NCBI GenBank assembly: GCA_963575645.1
Contig: OY754473.1
Location: forward strand, 5,704,001 to 5,768,000
Direction of reading: 5' to 3'
Length of the DNA stretch: 64,000 nucleotides
Origin: Xanthostigma xanthostigma
Taxonomy: Eukaryota; Arthropoda; Insecta; Raphidioptera; Raphidiidae
This document shows, one piece after another, positions 36,183 through 47,165 of this stretch (position 1 is the first letter of the stretch; each line of letters opens with the position of its first letter). A program made the position numbers and the translations under genes. The notes beneath the pieces were generated by a model. The model saw only the letters and a list, made by a program, of their open reading frames with translations. It searched no databases and had not been told where the DNA came from.

Positions 36183-36522
36183 TCTATACTAATATATAAA
36201 AGCTGAAGAGTTTGTTTGTTTGGACGCGCTAATCTCAGGAACTACTGGTTCGAATTGAAAAAAAAAATTTTTGTTGGATAGCCCATTTATCGAGAAAGGC
36301 TATAGGCAATATAATATCACGCCACGACCAATAGGAGCGGAGCATCAATGGAAAATGTTTCAAAATGTAACTCAAAATTTGTCCGTCCGACAAAAACTGT
36401 AACTCCGATCATCATGAAATTTGGACACAACATTCATCTCGATAAACTAAGATGAATGTGCGCACTCGTGTCCCTCCCCCCATTCGTTCTTTTGCACCCG
36501 GGTGAAACCGGGCGGGACCAAT
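36183..36522 (+). mobile_element. Helitron family A, copy 5
   Basis: TCTATACTAATATATAAAAG to GGGTGAAACCGGGCGGGACC; the terminal CTAG has drifted to AATAG. Confidence 0.8.
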
Positions 36523-37143
36523 AGTATATATTATAAAACAAAGTTTCCAGTCTGTCTGTCTGTCTGATGGCCATTATCACCGAACGTAAGTAGTTATTTA
36601 TCGGTTCATTTGTTTCATTCCTCCGAACAAATAGCGATAATTCAATTCACCAAGCATAATTGTGTTCTATTCTGTCCAAATTCTCGGGTATAAATATTTA
36701 TTCGCCTGAGAAAATAATAATGGCCGCCACATAGATCATAATACCTAACCTATAAACGTGGAGTATTATATCCGCAGTTCCTCTTGTGAATTTATTTTTG
36801 TGTTGTTTATTAACCTTTTGTGAAGTGTATATATTGTAAAACATTAAAGTTGGTGGACATTTTGTGTGCAATTGGGTTAGGATAAAATATTATTTAATTG
36901 AAACTTTTTTGACGTTTACACTAATGCCATCGGTCGGATTTTTGGGTGAACTAATAGCAAGAGCGATAAACGAGGAAAGTTTCTGTGTAAAATTTGTAAA
37001 CATTTTGTACAAAAATGAAGGTTGTTTTGTCAAAAAAATGTAGCCACATCTGGCAGAAAATTTGCTCAAAGTTATTAGCTCGCTCTGTGGTCGTTTTCAT
37101 CTTAATGGTTTTGCACCCGGACGAAACCGGGCCGGGCCGCTAG
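36523..37143 (+). mobile_element. Helitron carrying segment N
   Basis: Ends GCACCCGGACGAAACCGGGC then CGGGCCGCTAG|T at 37140-37143. 36563-36953 is about 88 percent like the intron segment at 23274-23657 (my estimate by eye). The 5' end is placed directly after the preceding Helitron and is uncertain. Confidence 0.65.
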
Positions 37144-37493
37144 TTGGCTATAATTTTAAAGTGTTACGTCGTAATTATTAAGTTTCTAAATAAATTATTT
37201 ATAGGACACTGTAAACACTTTTCATTTTGTATTTTTATACGCAAGATTATGTAAAATAGCTGCGCGGCAATTTTAAGATAATTTCCATATTATGTATTAT
37301 GTATAGTTTTTTAAAACCGTATACTATTTCTAAATTACTTTGTTACGTGGTCGCAAGGCCAAGTGACTTATGTCGCTATTCAAAACTTTGATTAACGTCT
37401 GAATAGAACTCTTCAAATACCTAAATAAAATTGTCAACCAATTTTTTTCAGACAAAAATTATATAAAAATATAAATCAAAATAACAAAGGGTG
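37144..37493. other. Spacer
   Basis: Nothing recognised. Confidence 0.5.
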
Positions 37494-37524
37494 ACGTTTC
37501 GATTCGGATTTGGATCTTCTTCAG
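37494..37524 (-). ncRNA. Hammerhead-like core, locus 2
   Basis: Minus strand: CTGAAGAAGATCC, then CGAATCGAAACGTC. Stem II is weaker than at loci 1 and 3, probably degraded. Confidence 0.3.
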
Positions 37525-37808
37525 AAAAATCTAAAAAATATAAAAATTATTAGTATTAGTTATTTAATATTATCTAATAGAATGCACGATGATCGAATGT
37601 TTGAATGAATAAAAAAAAATTAATGTCGCTATTATTTGATTGGTTTCTTCATCCCTTCTCTTACATATTTTCTTTCCCATTTAGGAATAGTCCGCAAGGG
37701 CGTAGATATGGGGGAAAAGGGGGTAATAATATAACGAATACCTGGCTAAAAAATAAAATTTTATAATCCTTCTTAAAAACAATTGTAAAATTAGTTTAGT
37801 AATTAATA

Positions 37809-38402
37809 CTAGAGTGACCTGTGCGAATTATTCGCACTAAATAAGTATAATAATTATCACTTTAGAAAATTATTTTTTAAATATGATTGCAGGTATTCAA
37901 TTCGTTTCTAATTTTGCACACTGCATATAACGTTCTTCTTTTTGTTGTATTAGAACATGAAGCTCAGATGACAGGTCGAAGAAATATTTTACTAAAATTG
38001 TCATATAGAGGCGCAAGTAGCAAAAGCGTTGAGCTAAGCCGTCAGATGGCATCATGCAGCATTGTTGTGACGTTGTTCAGCGTTGCTCGCTGTTTCAAAT
38101 TTAAAGCCGTCAGATGGCAGTATGCTGTATTGTGTCTGTTGTATTACAATATGAAGGTCAGATGACAGATGGAAGTGTTGACGTAGTTTCAAAATTAAAG
38201 CCGTCAGATGGCAGACGTTGTTCAGCGTTGCTGTTAATTAATTAATTTACAAAAACAAAAACAATAATAAATTTTTTAGTTGTCGATGTCAGTAGAGCAA
38301 GCAATTATCTGTAAAATGATATATAATTTACGTGGAGAAATTGTGTGGTTTTTTCTAAAAAGGGAGGCAAACATCTTAACCTTAACGTATTAATATATAT
38401 GA
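37809..38402 (-). mobile_element. Helitron family C, copy 5
   Basis: CTAG at 37809-37812 to TATATATGA|T at 38402; near full length (594 bp). It carries the 92-codon frame at 37887-38165. Confidence 0.82.
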
Positions 38403-38975
38403 TTTTGCTTGACTGCACCTTCCTTCGTGAATATTCTTGTGTTAAGAAAACTTATAAAAATGATTTTTTTTGCTTTCCCCCCAGAAAAAAATATCTACAC
38501 CTTTGTTAGTCCGATCTTCCTCAACGGGAATCAGAATCTGGAAATTGAGGCCTTGTAATTGTGGAGCCAACTACGCTCCACAATTACAAGGCCTCAATTT
38601 TCAGGTTCTAATCTCGAACCAGTGTCCGCGTCGTGAATTTGTTGACATGCGCCACGTTGTCTCGTGACCGTCGACACATTTTATAAAGAACGAATAAAAT
38701 TTTTCAACACGGTGGTTAGCGCGTAAAGCGGGTTGCCTGGAGCGCCGCGCGTCGGCTTGAATATTGTCAACAGGGATCGTGGTTCTGATCGAACTTCTTA
38801 CCGATCATTAATCAAATTGGTCACTAGAATTGCGCATTGTGTTTAGATCGTGAAGGCTTAGAACATAGCTCTGCAATTTCGATATTGATTAAGAGGTATT
38901 ATTCACATCCATAAAATGTTATTATTATTATTATTATTACTATTTTTTTTATCTTTTGTACCAGGCAGAACAATA
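38403..38975. other. Spacer with a perfect hairpin
   Basis: 38548-38596 is a hairpin (GAGGCCTTGTAATTGTGGAG and complement). (ATT)n at 38921-38939 may be a LINE tail. Otherwise unassigned. Confidence 0.6.
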
Positions 38976-39327
38976 TCTATCCCTACTAATTATATAAAGT
39001 TGAAGAGTTTGTTTGTTTGTTTGGTTGAACGCGCTAATCTCAGGAACTACTGGTTCGAATTGAAATGTTTTTTTTGTTGGATAGCCCATTTATCGAGGAA
39101 GGCTGTAGGCTATATATAATATCGCGCTACGGCCAATAGGAGCGGAGCATCAATGAAAAATGTAACTCAAAATTTGTCCGTACGACAAAAACTTTGGAAC
39201 GGTAACTCCGATCATCATGAAATTTGGACACGACATTCATCGCGATAAAATAAGATGAATGTGCGTACTCATGCCCCCCCCCCCATTTGTTATTTTACAC
39301 CCGGGTAGAACCGGGCGGGAGCGGTAG
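38976..39327 (+). mobile_element. Helitron family A, copy 6
   Basis: A|TCTATCCCTACTAATTATAT to GTAGAACCGGGCGGGAGCGG; the end has drifted. Confidence 0.78.
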
Positions 39328-39833
39328 TAATTAATATACTGAGCTCGTAAGAATTTGATAAAATTTAATGAAACTCTAAAAGCACGTTTCTCTTTCATTT
39401 TTGAGTGTAGATAAAAAGGTTACTTGAAATATTTGTTCGTCTATTTTGATTTCTACACGCTGTTAAAAAAGAAAAATCAACTTAATAGTCATTATTATAT
39501 TATTATTTCTGGTAGTTCATCTTCTGCGTTTCTCACATTTCAGAGTTTTTCTCAAATTGACACAAGAACGCGACGAAAAAAATTATACATGTGAAATTAG
39601 CAAAAAAAAAAAATCGACTTTCTTCTATTTGTTACTTCTTCTATGTTTCGACGATAAATGGAGGTAATTTGATAACATTACTCTCGTCATAACGCGACTA
39701 TAAGCGATAATTATAATTTTATATTATACAAAAAGAAACGACATTTAAGGTATGTGATCAATATTAATCGTGTAAAGCCGGATTCTCACTACTGTTTCAA
39801 CTTGTCGACGGCTCGTAATTATTTCGTTTAAAC
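39328..39833. other. Spacer
   Basis: Nothing recognised. Confidence 0.5.
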
Positions 39834-40210
39834 CGAGCGGGTCGCATTCGGGAGGTACCGGGTTCAAATCCCGGCGGGGGCAGATGTGGCCGGGAATTAT
39901 TTTCCGCTGCCTCCCGCCGAGAAACGGTAATTCCTGTACCGGCCGTCTTGTTGAGGTTTTCCACGGGTTCCTTCAACAATTCCAGATAAATATAGAGATG
40001 GTTTTTTATTCAAGGCCATGGCCGATAACCTGCTCGAAATTTGCCTACCTTATCCTAAGATCCTAAAATTCCTTCATTCGGCAATTGCTATAGTAATTAA
40101 GTGGAAGTTTAAAAAAAATGTGGAAAATAACGGGAAGTGTGATAGATGGAAAATAGTAATGGTGCGAATGGCGTCAGTCGAGAAACATACGTTAAATCGC
40201 ATTATTATTT
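39834..40210 (+). mobile_element. tRNA-headed SINE, copy 2
   Basis: Same family as 6805-7234, with a deletion in the head (ACCGAGCGGG joins TCGCATTCGGGAGG), so the A box is lost. The body from GCCGAGAAACGGTAATTCC onward matches. No clear target duplication. Confidence 0.82.
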
Positions 40211-40359
40211 TTATATAGCGGTTCCCTTCCGGTTTCACCCGGGTGTAAAAGAACGAATGGGGAAGGAAGGAACATGAGTACACACATTCATTTTAGTTTA
40301 CCGAGATGAATGTTGTGTCCAAATTTCATGATGATCGGAGTTACCTTTCAAAAGTTTTT

Positions 40360-40645
40360 GTCGTTAAAATGCAGTAGGTATAAGTATATACTTTTTTTAA
40401 CTAATAATTTTTTTTTAATTATTAAATAAAATTAAAATAAATTTAAATGTAAGCCTTAGAAGAAAACAATGTAAAAAATAAAAAAAATAATAAAAATATT
40501 TTCGCCCAACGTGGGGCTCGAACCCACGACCCTGATATTGACAGTCGCATGCTCTATCGATTGAGCCATCCGACGTTGTGTTCTCACAACGCTAATATGA
40601 GTATATCTAGTTAGTGCATTTCACATGAATAGAAGCTTATTTTTT
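40360..40645 (-). mobile_element. tRNA-like SINE insert in Helitron A (full form)
   Basis: 40502-40574 on the minus strand has GGATGGCTCAATCGATAGAG, GTC in the anticodon position and GGGTTCGAGCCCC. The D and T arms pair; the acceptor and anticodon stems do not. Closest in body to a Lys/Asp-like tRNA; not a functional tRNA. Confidence 0.7.
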
Positions 40646-40755
40646 AGATACATTTTGTAACATTTTTCTTTAAAGCTCCGCTCCCAATGGTCGTAGCGTG
40701 ATATTATATAGCCTATAGCCTTCCTCGATAAATGGGTTATCCAACAAAAAATTTT

Positions 40756-41250
40756 TAAGCTATTGCATAGCTTCTATCGCGGGCTTTGAGCGCGGCGACC
40801 GAATCAAGAAATTCCGTAACGATAAAACCTAACACCCCCCATTCCGACCGGCACAGCGGTGCGGCGTTGACAGCCGTAAATCGTCTAACGTCGTTTCAGT
40901 TCGGCAGACTTCGGCACGGTGTTTGTGTGCTCATAACTGCATAACTGCTCATAACTGATTCTATCTTTATTTGTGTATAAATGAATTTATATATAATACT
41001 GCTATAAAAATAACCTAAATTATTTAGGTTATGTGCAGAGAAAGTATATATGATATTATATCTAGATAAATGTACATCGCGCGAAATTCTATGATCAAAC
41101 TCTTAATATCGTTCTTTTTGTTCAAATTTTTTGAATAAATAATTGTTTTGGTGTGTAATTACACTATTTATACCTTATTATTTATACCTAGCTATTTTTG
41201 TTTTATAGAGAAGAAAAACTTAAAGACCTAAAAAGAATATGCAATAGCTT
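40756..41250. mobile_element. Unidentified insert in Helitron A copy 7
   Basis: The interval between AATTTTT and the resumption of the Helitron. Left edge AAGCTATTGCATAGCTTCTA, right part GCAATAGCTTTACCGCGGCA. The left half is GC-rich (AGCGCGGCGACCGAATC). The family is unknown; the borders are approximate. Confidence 0.55.
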
Positions 41251-41399
41251 TACCGCGGCAGTCCCCGAGTGCCACACGTATTTTTTTTTTAATTTGAACC
41301 AGTAGTTTCTGAGATTAGCGCGTTCAAACAAACAAACTCTTCAGCTTTATATATTAGTATAGATATTATAGTATAATTATTATGTTTTTTTTTTTGCAG

Positions 41400-41611
41400 C
41401 ACCTCGCATTCGGCCAGCATGCGCTCCTGCTCGGCCGGCGGCGATCCGATGGGTTCGACGGACACGATGACGCCGAGCGAAGTGTCGACCAACGTCACCC
41501 TGGACACCGTGTCGTCGCACACCTGCAGCAGCGGCTCCCAGGTGGCGTCGTGCCGCGCCATGTGCGGCAGTCTGGCGTCCTTCGATACCAGCTCCATCAT
41601 CAACACTGAAG
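41400..41611 (+). CDS. Internal coding exon, Ser/Thr/Cys-rich (exon b)
   Basis: A 212-bp exon with a long T tract and GCAG before it and donor GTACGT after it. The first base C completes the split Cys codon; 70 whole codons follow, then one base (G) of a Gly codon. The encoded segment is rich in Ser, Thr and Cys (SHTCSSGSQVASCRAMCG), with no hydrophobic run long enough to span a membrane. It looks like an unstructured, possibly phosphorylated tail; whether the cysteines are lipidated or paired cannot be seen. GC content is far above the flanks. A Helitron ends only 36 bp upstream. The intron before it is 18,203 bp. The opposite strand is also open by chance here, but it has no splice logic. 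Confidence 0.87.
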
Positions 41612-42912
41612 GTACGTCGTTCGCTATTAATGTAAGAATTTATTAGAATAGCTGCGGCGAAAGATGAAGCCACCGCGTCACAGTGACGTGAACGCATTGC
41701 GCCGCGTCTTCTAGCTTGCTATTGGCTGTTTCGGAGATCCATGTGCGTCGAGTGTTTATTTTTATTCTAAACCGCTATGAATGGATATGTCGAATTTATT
41801 CCACACGCCACTGTCTGCAGGCAAGTAGGCGTTCACTAGCATATTATTGATGACGTGCCTGGCTTCAACTCTCACCGCGGGCACTATAAAAACCGACAGA
41901 TAAACCGTGTTTTACTATATGGAAGTGGAATAGCGCGATCGGTTTTGTTTTATTTTATCGCACTAGTGCGTAATGAGTCAGTTTTCATGCCTCTATACGT
42001 TTATGGGGAATAGTGCAACAAATACATTATCGCACAGTTTTGATAATAGACATGAAGACAGTATAAAAGAATCAGAGAATAAACGGTTTTAGAGAAAAAT
42101 ATATGTTGAAAGGACTCTAAAAATAATCCGATGTTAATATAAACATTAAGATTAATAAGATTTTTAATAAAAGTATAAAATACTGCAATCGGCCATGTTG
42201 AGTTAAACATCGAATGACGTCACGCCTTCTTAAATCAAAGAGAATATAAACACTTTAAGTAAATAATTACCGTGTCGCTTGAATTTTTGTTGCTATCATT
42301 CACTTCTGCATCATTTAATTAGTTGATTTGTTGTTTATTCGTTTTTATGTGATATTTTATAACACTTATATTTTTGAGGTTAGTTAACTAAAAAAAAGAA
42401 AACCGTACTATTTTTACTACTAAGTACCTACTTTTAAGAAAACACCTAATATAAATCATATCATTGAGTAAATTTACATTCCTTTCTAAGAAATACCTCT
42501 GATCCACAGTTCTACACCCAAAAATACAACATCTAATGTCAGCTGTCACTAAGGCGTGACGTCACAAGCGTTTTCGCGGTTAATTCAAAATAGAAAAATG
42601 ATAATGCAATAATAATTTCAGCAATAAATTAAATTTTAACGCAAATTTTTGCATTTTCATCTACCTATTTTGAAGTAACCGCGAAAACATTTGTGACGTC
42701 ACGCCTTAGTGACAGCTGGCATTAGATGTTGTGTTTATGGGCTTAGAACTGTGGAGCAGAGGTATATCTTAGAAAGGAATGTAAATTTACTCAATGATAT
42801 GATTTATATTAGAACTGGATTTCAAAATCTGTCATCATGCCTATTATGTTGGTCAAAATGCGGTAAAAAAAAAATACGGCGCCTACATCGTGTTTGTTTG
42901 ATTCGCCTGCAG
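41612..42912 (+). other. 1.3-kb intron
   Basis: GTACGT donor and CTGCAG acceptor. 41612-42445 is plain AT-rich sequence without a recognised repeat; 42446-42813 is a foldback listed below. Confidence 0.8.
42446..42813. mobile_element. Foldback R before exon c
   Basis: Arms of about 130 bp (TAATATAAATCATATCATTG; GACGTCACGCCTTAGTGACA and complements) around an AT-rich centre. It ends 99 bp before the exon c acceptor region. Confidence 0.85.
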
Positions 42913-43046
42913 GTGTTCCCCTTTTGGAGGAGAGCGAGCAGGAAGACATTGCGCCGTCTCATCCTCCAGGATCTCATATGCTGGACCATCCGGCGTCTGA
43001 TAATGCGTCGTTCAAATTCCGTCATACATCGCCTGATCTTGCTTAG
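42913..43046 (+). CDS. Terminal coding exon with stop codon (exon c)
   Basis: A 134-bp exon after CGCCTGCAG. Its first two bases complete the Gly codon left open by exon b, then 43 residues run to TAG at 43044-43046. The tail reads VPLLEESEQEDIAPSHPP and ends HTSPDLA. The acidic di-leucine stretch (PLLEESEQED) resembles sorting signals in cytoplasmic tails; this is a pattern, not proof. TAG is followed at once by GTATTT, which could act as a donor, but splicing there would still leave the stop in frame, so this is the end of this reading frame. The three exons give 170 residues from SALPSY to the stop. No AATAAA is seen in the 300 bp downstream. Confidence 0.82.
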
Positions 43047-43350
43047 GTATTTCACACTAACTTATAATAGCTTGACAGAATCTGTTGTTTGATATTTTTT
43101 GAATATATTATAGTCTATGTGTAAGCATTAAGGAATTGTTTACATAAAAAAAAGGTGTGTCCATAAAGTCGCTGCCTCTGTTTGACTGAAATCAAACGAC
43201 ATTGAATTTAAACTGGTCGACAATACAATCAGATCCATGATGTAGGGGGATTGTAAAATTCTTAACGACCCGTTTTTTTGGTATTTTTAGCCAACTCAAA
43301 AAGAAGGTCAAAAGATGTATTATGAACATTTTTGATAGTTAAATCCAATC
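43047..43350 (+). other. Presumed start of the 3' UTR
   Basis: Follows the TAG stop; no AATAAA seen before the Harbinger element. Confidence 0.4.
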
Positions 43351-44142
43351 TAATAGGCCCCACTCACGATCAAACTTCATGCCACAGTTCAGTGTTCAGT
43401 GAAGTTGGACCGATTAATCGAAAGACTGACTGGCACCACACACAGTTCATGCAAACTGCTCATTTTTTTAATTTTTTGTGTTCAGTTTGGTTCAGTTGTT
43501 GGCATACACTCGTCGAGTATAGATACATAAGATATATTATATTATATACACACTATAATATTATACTATAGAGTATAGTTCATTAATAAGAACTAAATGA
43601 GTAATTTAAATGGTGAGGATTGGCTGTTCATAGCTATGGGATTGTATTTAAAACAGAGAAATAAGAAAAAAAAGAAGAATATGGGTGAAAAATTGGTTAG
43701 AAATGCGTGATTCAAGAAGTCATGTTTATTTGATTAATGAATTACATCTTGAGTCGCTTGATTGCAATAATTATTTACGAATGGATGAATTAACTTACAA
43801 TTATTTACTGGAATTAGTTACCCTATTTATTAAGAACCAGGACACAAATATGCGAAAATCTATTTCTGCACAAGAAAGGCAGCAACATTGAGATTTTTGG
43901 CTTCTGGTTGTACAAAACACAGAACACCAAAAACTGAACTGAAAAACACCCACACACACAGCAGTTTACTTGAACATTGAACACTGAAGTCGTTCAAAAA
44001 TTAAGATGCATTTGATGAGTTCATGCTTGACTTCAGTGTTGGTTTCAGTGTTTATTTGTCCCACACATTATCATGCTTCACTGAACTATAAGTTTGAACA
44101 CTGAACTGTGGCATGAAGTTTGATCGTGAGTGGGGCCTATTA
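43351..44142 (+). mobile_element. Internally deleted Harbinger element
   Basis: TIRs of about 48 bp, TAATAGGCCCCACTCACGAT and complement. The left part keeps the 5' end of a transposase-like ORF. The duplicated target could not be settled because the outer TAATA/TATTA is itself inverted. Confidence 0.8.
43597..43950 (+). pseudogene. Harbinger nuclease, N-terminal fragment, frameshifted
   Basis: The first frame opens at 43597 (MSNLNGEDW). A shift in the A-rich stretch near 43670 leads to RRIWVKNWLEMRDSRSHVYL, then LDCNNYLRMDELTYNYLLEL and DTNMRKSISAQERQQ. A second shift near 43889 leads to TLRFLASG. This order (W-x-K-W, YLRMD, I-x-x-x-ER, TLRFLASG) is that of PIF/Harbinger nucleases. The catalytic DDE part is absent, cut by the internal deletion, and the coding remnant stops within the right inverted repeat. 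It cannot encode an active enzyme. Confidence 0.8.
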
Positions 44143-44240
44143 GCTCGGCACAATCAAAAAAACATTTTATGTAAGTTATAGTGTATTACGAGCTTTAAGA
44201 CGGTCTTACACTATCCGAAATCTTTACTCGTATCTTCAAA

Positions 44241-44664
44241 GGCCGCTGCACACGAGGCTAGAAACGCTGCTTTTGAGTTCTGCTGGCCGGTCGGCTGGGT
44301 ACGAAGTTGGAAATGACGTCACTGCGGGCTCGCCTGCTAGCTTACAAGATAGGTTTTAAAATTAGAACAGGGGCTATTTTCTTTGCTAGAACCAATCAGA
44401 AAGCAGTATCTTGTCACGTGGGCGACTTGAACAAACGTCCTGCACAAACCAACAACGGCATCATTCTGCTCAGAGTCAGACAACAGACACGTTTTGCTCT
44501 GTGTTTATATTTGAACTGTCGCTGCGCGCGCACCAGATCTATTCACAGAACTAGCTTGAAAAGACGTTTCGTGTGAAGCGGGCACATAACAGCAGTCAAG
44601 AGAACCAGCGCTAGAAAAGTAGTAGACAAATCTAGCAGCGTTTCTAGCCTCGTGTGCAGCGGCT
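44241..44664. mobile_element. TIR element enclosing repeat L
   Basis: Ends GGCCGCTGCACACGAGGCTA and complement (about 30 bp, one mismatch). 44285-44478 inside matches repeat L at 33905. Confidence 0.8.
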
Positions 44665-46235
44665 TTCAGAGAAGATTTGACGATCTTTTTCACTTCATGA
44701 AAGGTTTGTTATATTGTAAAACGTGTGTTAAGTTGGTATTACACTATATTAAAAATTGTGTACTGACGATTTTTTTTTTGATGGTAGATTTTATACTTTC
44801 AAAGATTATGTTTTATCAAGTACTCTTATATTTTATGAAATATTTGACGATCTTTGTTTTATAAAAAAAATTTGAAAAGCTTTTTTATAAATAAAAAATA
44901 TTCCTCTAAAGTCTAAACTGTATAATTTTAAGAAATATATTTGACAGTGTAACGACTATTGTCAATGGGAGGGCTGCCCAATTTAATCAAAAAGTTTGAT
45001 TTCAGTGAAATTGATGAAATATTTTTATGGACCCCAAACTATATATAGCATTAAATAAATGTTAAAGCCAAAACTAAAACGAATTGCAATGTTTCAAATT
45101 TGATTTAGAAAGTACAACGTTTATTCTTTTGTTTTCTTAATTGTTTTGTTTTGTTTTCTGTTGTTTGTTTATTGTTGAAACAGAAGAAGCACAAAGTGTT
45201 TATAATAATATATTTTTCAATAAATAATATCTAATATTTTGATTTGGAACATTGGAATTTAATTAATGGTATGAAACTCATTTGCATATATCCTATCGGT
45301 CGAGCAAAACACTAGCTGGATAATTTACCAGTTTTTTTTTGGTCAGTTTTTGGTAACCTACCTGTGCTTTATATATTATAAGGGTTACTTTTTGTATCGA
45401 CAACGCGAGATTTAGGAACAGTGTTGACGATTGCTCGGCGACTCGAAATTTCTCGCTCAATCGCGCGATTTCGCAACAGTCTCGAAACTCAATCGCACTT
45501 TCGCGTGATCTAGCGATGCGAATTCGCGCGCCTGCGCGTGAAGAATGCAGTCTGGTCGAAATACATTTGGCACGGAGTATGGCGCGAGTCAGCGAGTAAA
45601 CGTGATGAGTGTTTTCGACAATCGCGCGATCGCGATACATCAGCTGTGACGCTGCAATATGTAATTCACAGGCACTTTTGTTATCGTAAAAAAATGATCC
45701 TCGTTATGTCAGTGGCGTACAATAAGCGTTTGGATTTTTTTTTAAATAAGTAGAAACAATTAATTTATATCTACCTAAGTATATTTTTTTTTGAATATAA
45801 CCGTGCGTTTTGTTATTTTCAAAATTTGGTTAATGCGCCACTACTCTGGCTTAGATTTAGTGATCTAGTCTTTTTCAAAAAAAAGTATCTCTAGCATTAT
45901 TTTAATGATGAGTGTGACTTGTTTTAAGTAAAAATATATTATCATTTAAACAAATCTACTTTTTTTTGTCGTATAGTACCGATTGATATTTTGATTTCTA
46001 AAACTTAATAATCCTGACTCTTGTTGACCTTAAAAACCATAAATAAATGATAATGAAATTGACACTTTAACCAATTCCAATTGTGAAAACCAGGAGCTTT
46101 GTAATGATAGGTGTGTTTTGTATCGCGGTCCAGTACAAAAAGTGTTTACACTTTTGACACCATTCCGTTTGTTATACAAAAGTGTAAACTACACTGATCT
46201 GTTCGGTATTTCAGTGTCGGACTAAAAGTGTAAAC
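44665..46235. other. AT-rich stretch
   Basis: No gene. 45400-45640 is GC-richer with many TCGCGCGAT-like words; no boundary found. Confidence 0.5.
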
Positions 46236-46804
46236 AATCAGAGTGCCCGTCGGCAAAAATTTTATTGATACATACTCTCCCCAAACTTTGTATATGGCTT
46301 CATTAGGCCTAGTCTGACACTTATTTCCTCTATGACTTTTCTTGATTTTGGGGCGTTTTCCCTCTAAATTTTCCGAAAGATGTCGTTTTGACGACATGTA
46401 AAAAATTTATAGATACTGTTTGGTTTCTTAATTGGAGAGCTTAAAAACTTCAACCAAAACGCTAAAATAATGCTCTCTGACAAATAACATGAACCAATTA
46501 TGATGTCTGACACCTCGAATATGTTCTACATATTCGAGGTGTCAGACATTTTAAATGGTTCATGTTATTTGTCAGAGAACAGCGTTTTGGTTGAAGTTTT
46601 TAAGCTATCCAATTAAAAAAACAAACAGTATCTATAAATTTTTTTGCATCAAAACGACATCTTTCGGAAAATTTAGAGGGAAAAGGCCCCAAAATCAAGA
46701 AAAGTCATAGAGGAAATAGGTGTCAGACTAGGCCTAATGAAGCCATATACAAAGTTTGGGGAGAGTATCTATCAATAAAATTTTTGCCGACGGGCACTCT
46801 GACC
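46236..46804. mobile_element. Foldback family H, copy 1 (two full arms)
   Basis: TCAGAGTGCCCGTCGGCAAA at the left edge and its complement at the right; arms of about 270 bp meet at a hairpin of GACACCTCGAATATG near 46520. Each arm, read inside to outside, keeps an open frame of about 50 codons (HLSENLEGKRPKIKK ... YKVWGEY). Confidence 0.88.
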
Positions 46805-47165
46805 ATTATTGATTAAATTGAAATTATATTTTACTTAAACAAGCCCTACATTGCTATAATACTGTTTTTATTCTAGTTACTAAATTAACACTATAAATAA
46901 AATACTATGATAGTATATACATTACTTTAAAAACAAGTTACTTTAGCAGTAGTATCTAAACAATTTTGAAATTGTCGAATATGATTTTCAGTTTTTTTTT
47001 TTTAAGAATGTATTTCTATAGTTCTAGTCAAAGCTGTAAGATTACACATAGGCTGGATATTTAGGTCTATTTAGGACGAAATTATTCATTCTCTGACGTC
47101 ATACCTACCACAGTTTTGTGTAACGTATTTACCGCTAGCAAACATCAAAATGGTAAATAATTCCT
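46805..47165. other. Spacer
   Basis: Nothing recognised. Confidence 0.5.

Larger units (their letters stand above)
40214..41363 (-). mobile_element. Helitron family A, copy 7, with two inserts
   Basis: The 3' hairpin side begins at 40214 and the 5' tip (complement of TCTATACTAATA) is at 41353-41363. It holds the 40360 tRNA-like insert and the 40756 block. It ends 36 bp before exon b. Confidence 0.8.
23197..41399 (+). other. 18.2-kb intron full of transposons
   Basis: GT...AG bounded by the two phase-matched exons above. It holds two composite tRNA-headed or tRNA-like repeats, a LINE remnant, many Helitrons and MITEs, and an 81-bp tandem array, each listed separately. I saw no further exon-like island inside. 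Confidence 0.8.

Noticed and set aside
40502..40574. A tRNA gene (GTC in the anticodon place)
   Set aside because: Acceptor and anticodon stems do not pair and the same unit is embedded in a mobile element; treated as SINE-derived.
41289..41697. Minus-strand ORFs of about 105 codons over exon b
   Set aside because: Shadow of a GC-rich exon; the plus strand has matching splice sites and phases on both sides.
44307..44576. An 89-codon ORF
   Set aside because: Lies in repeat L inside a TIR element; no domain and no conservation of the frame in the other L copy.
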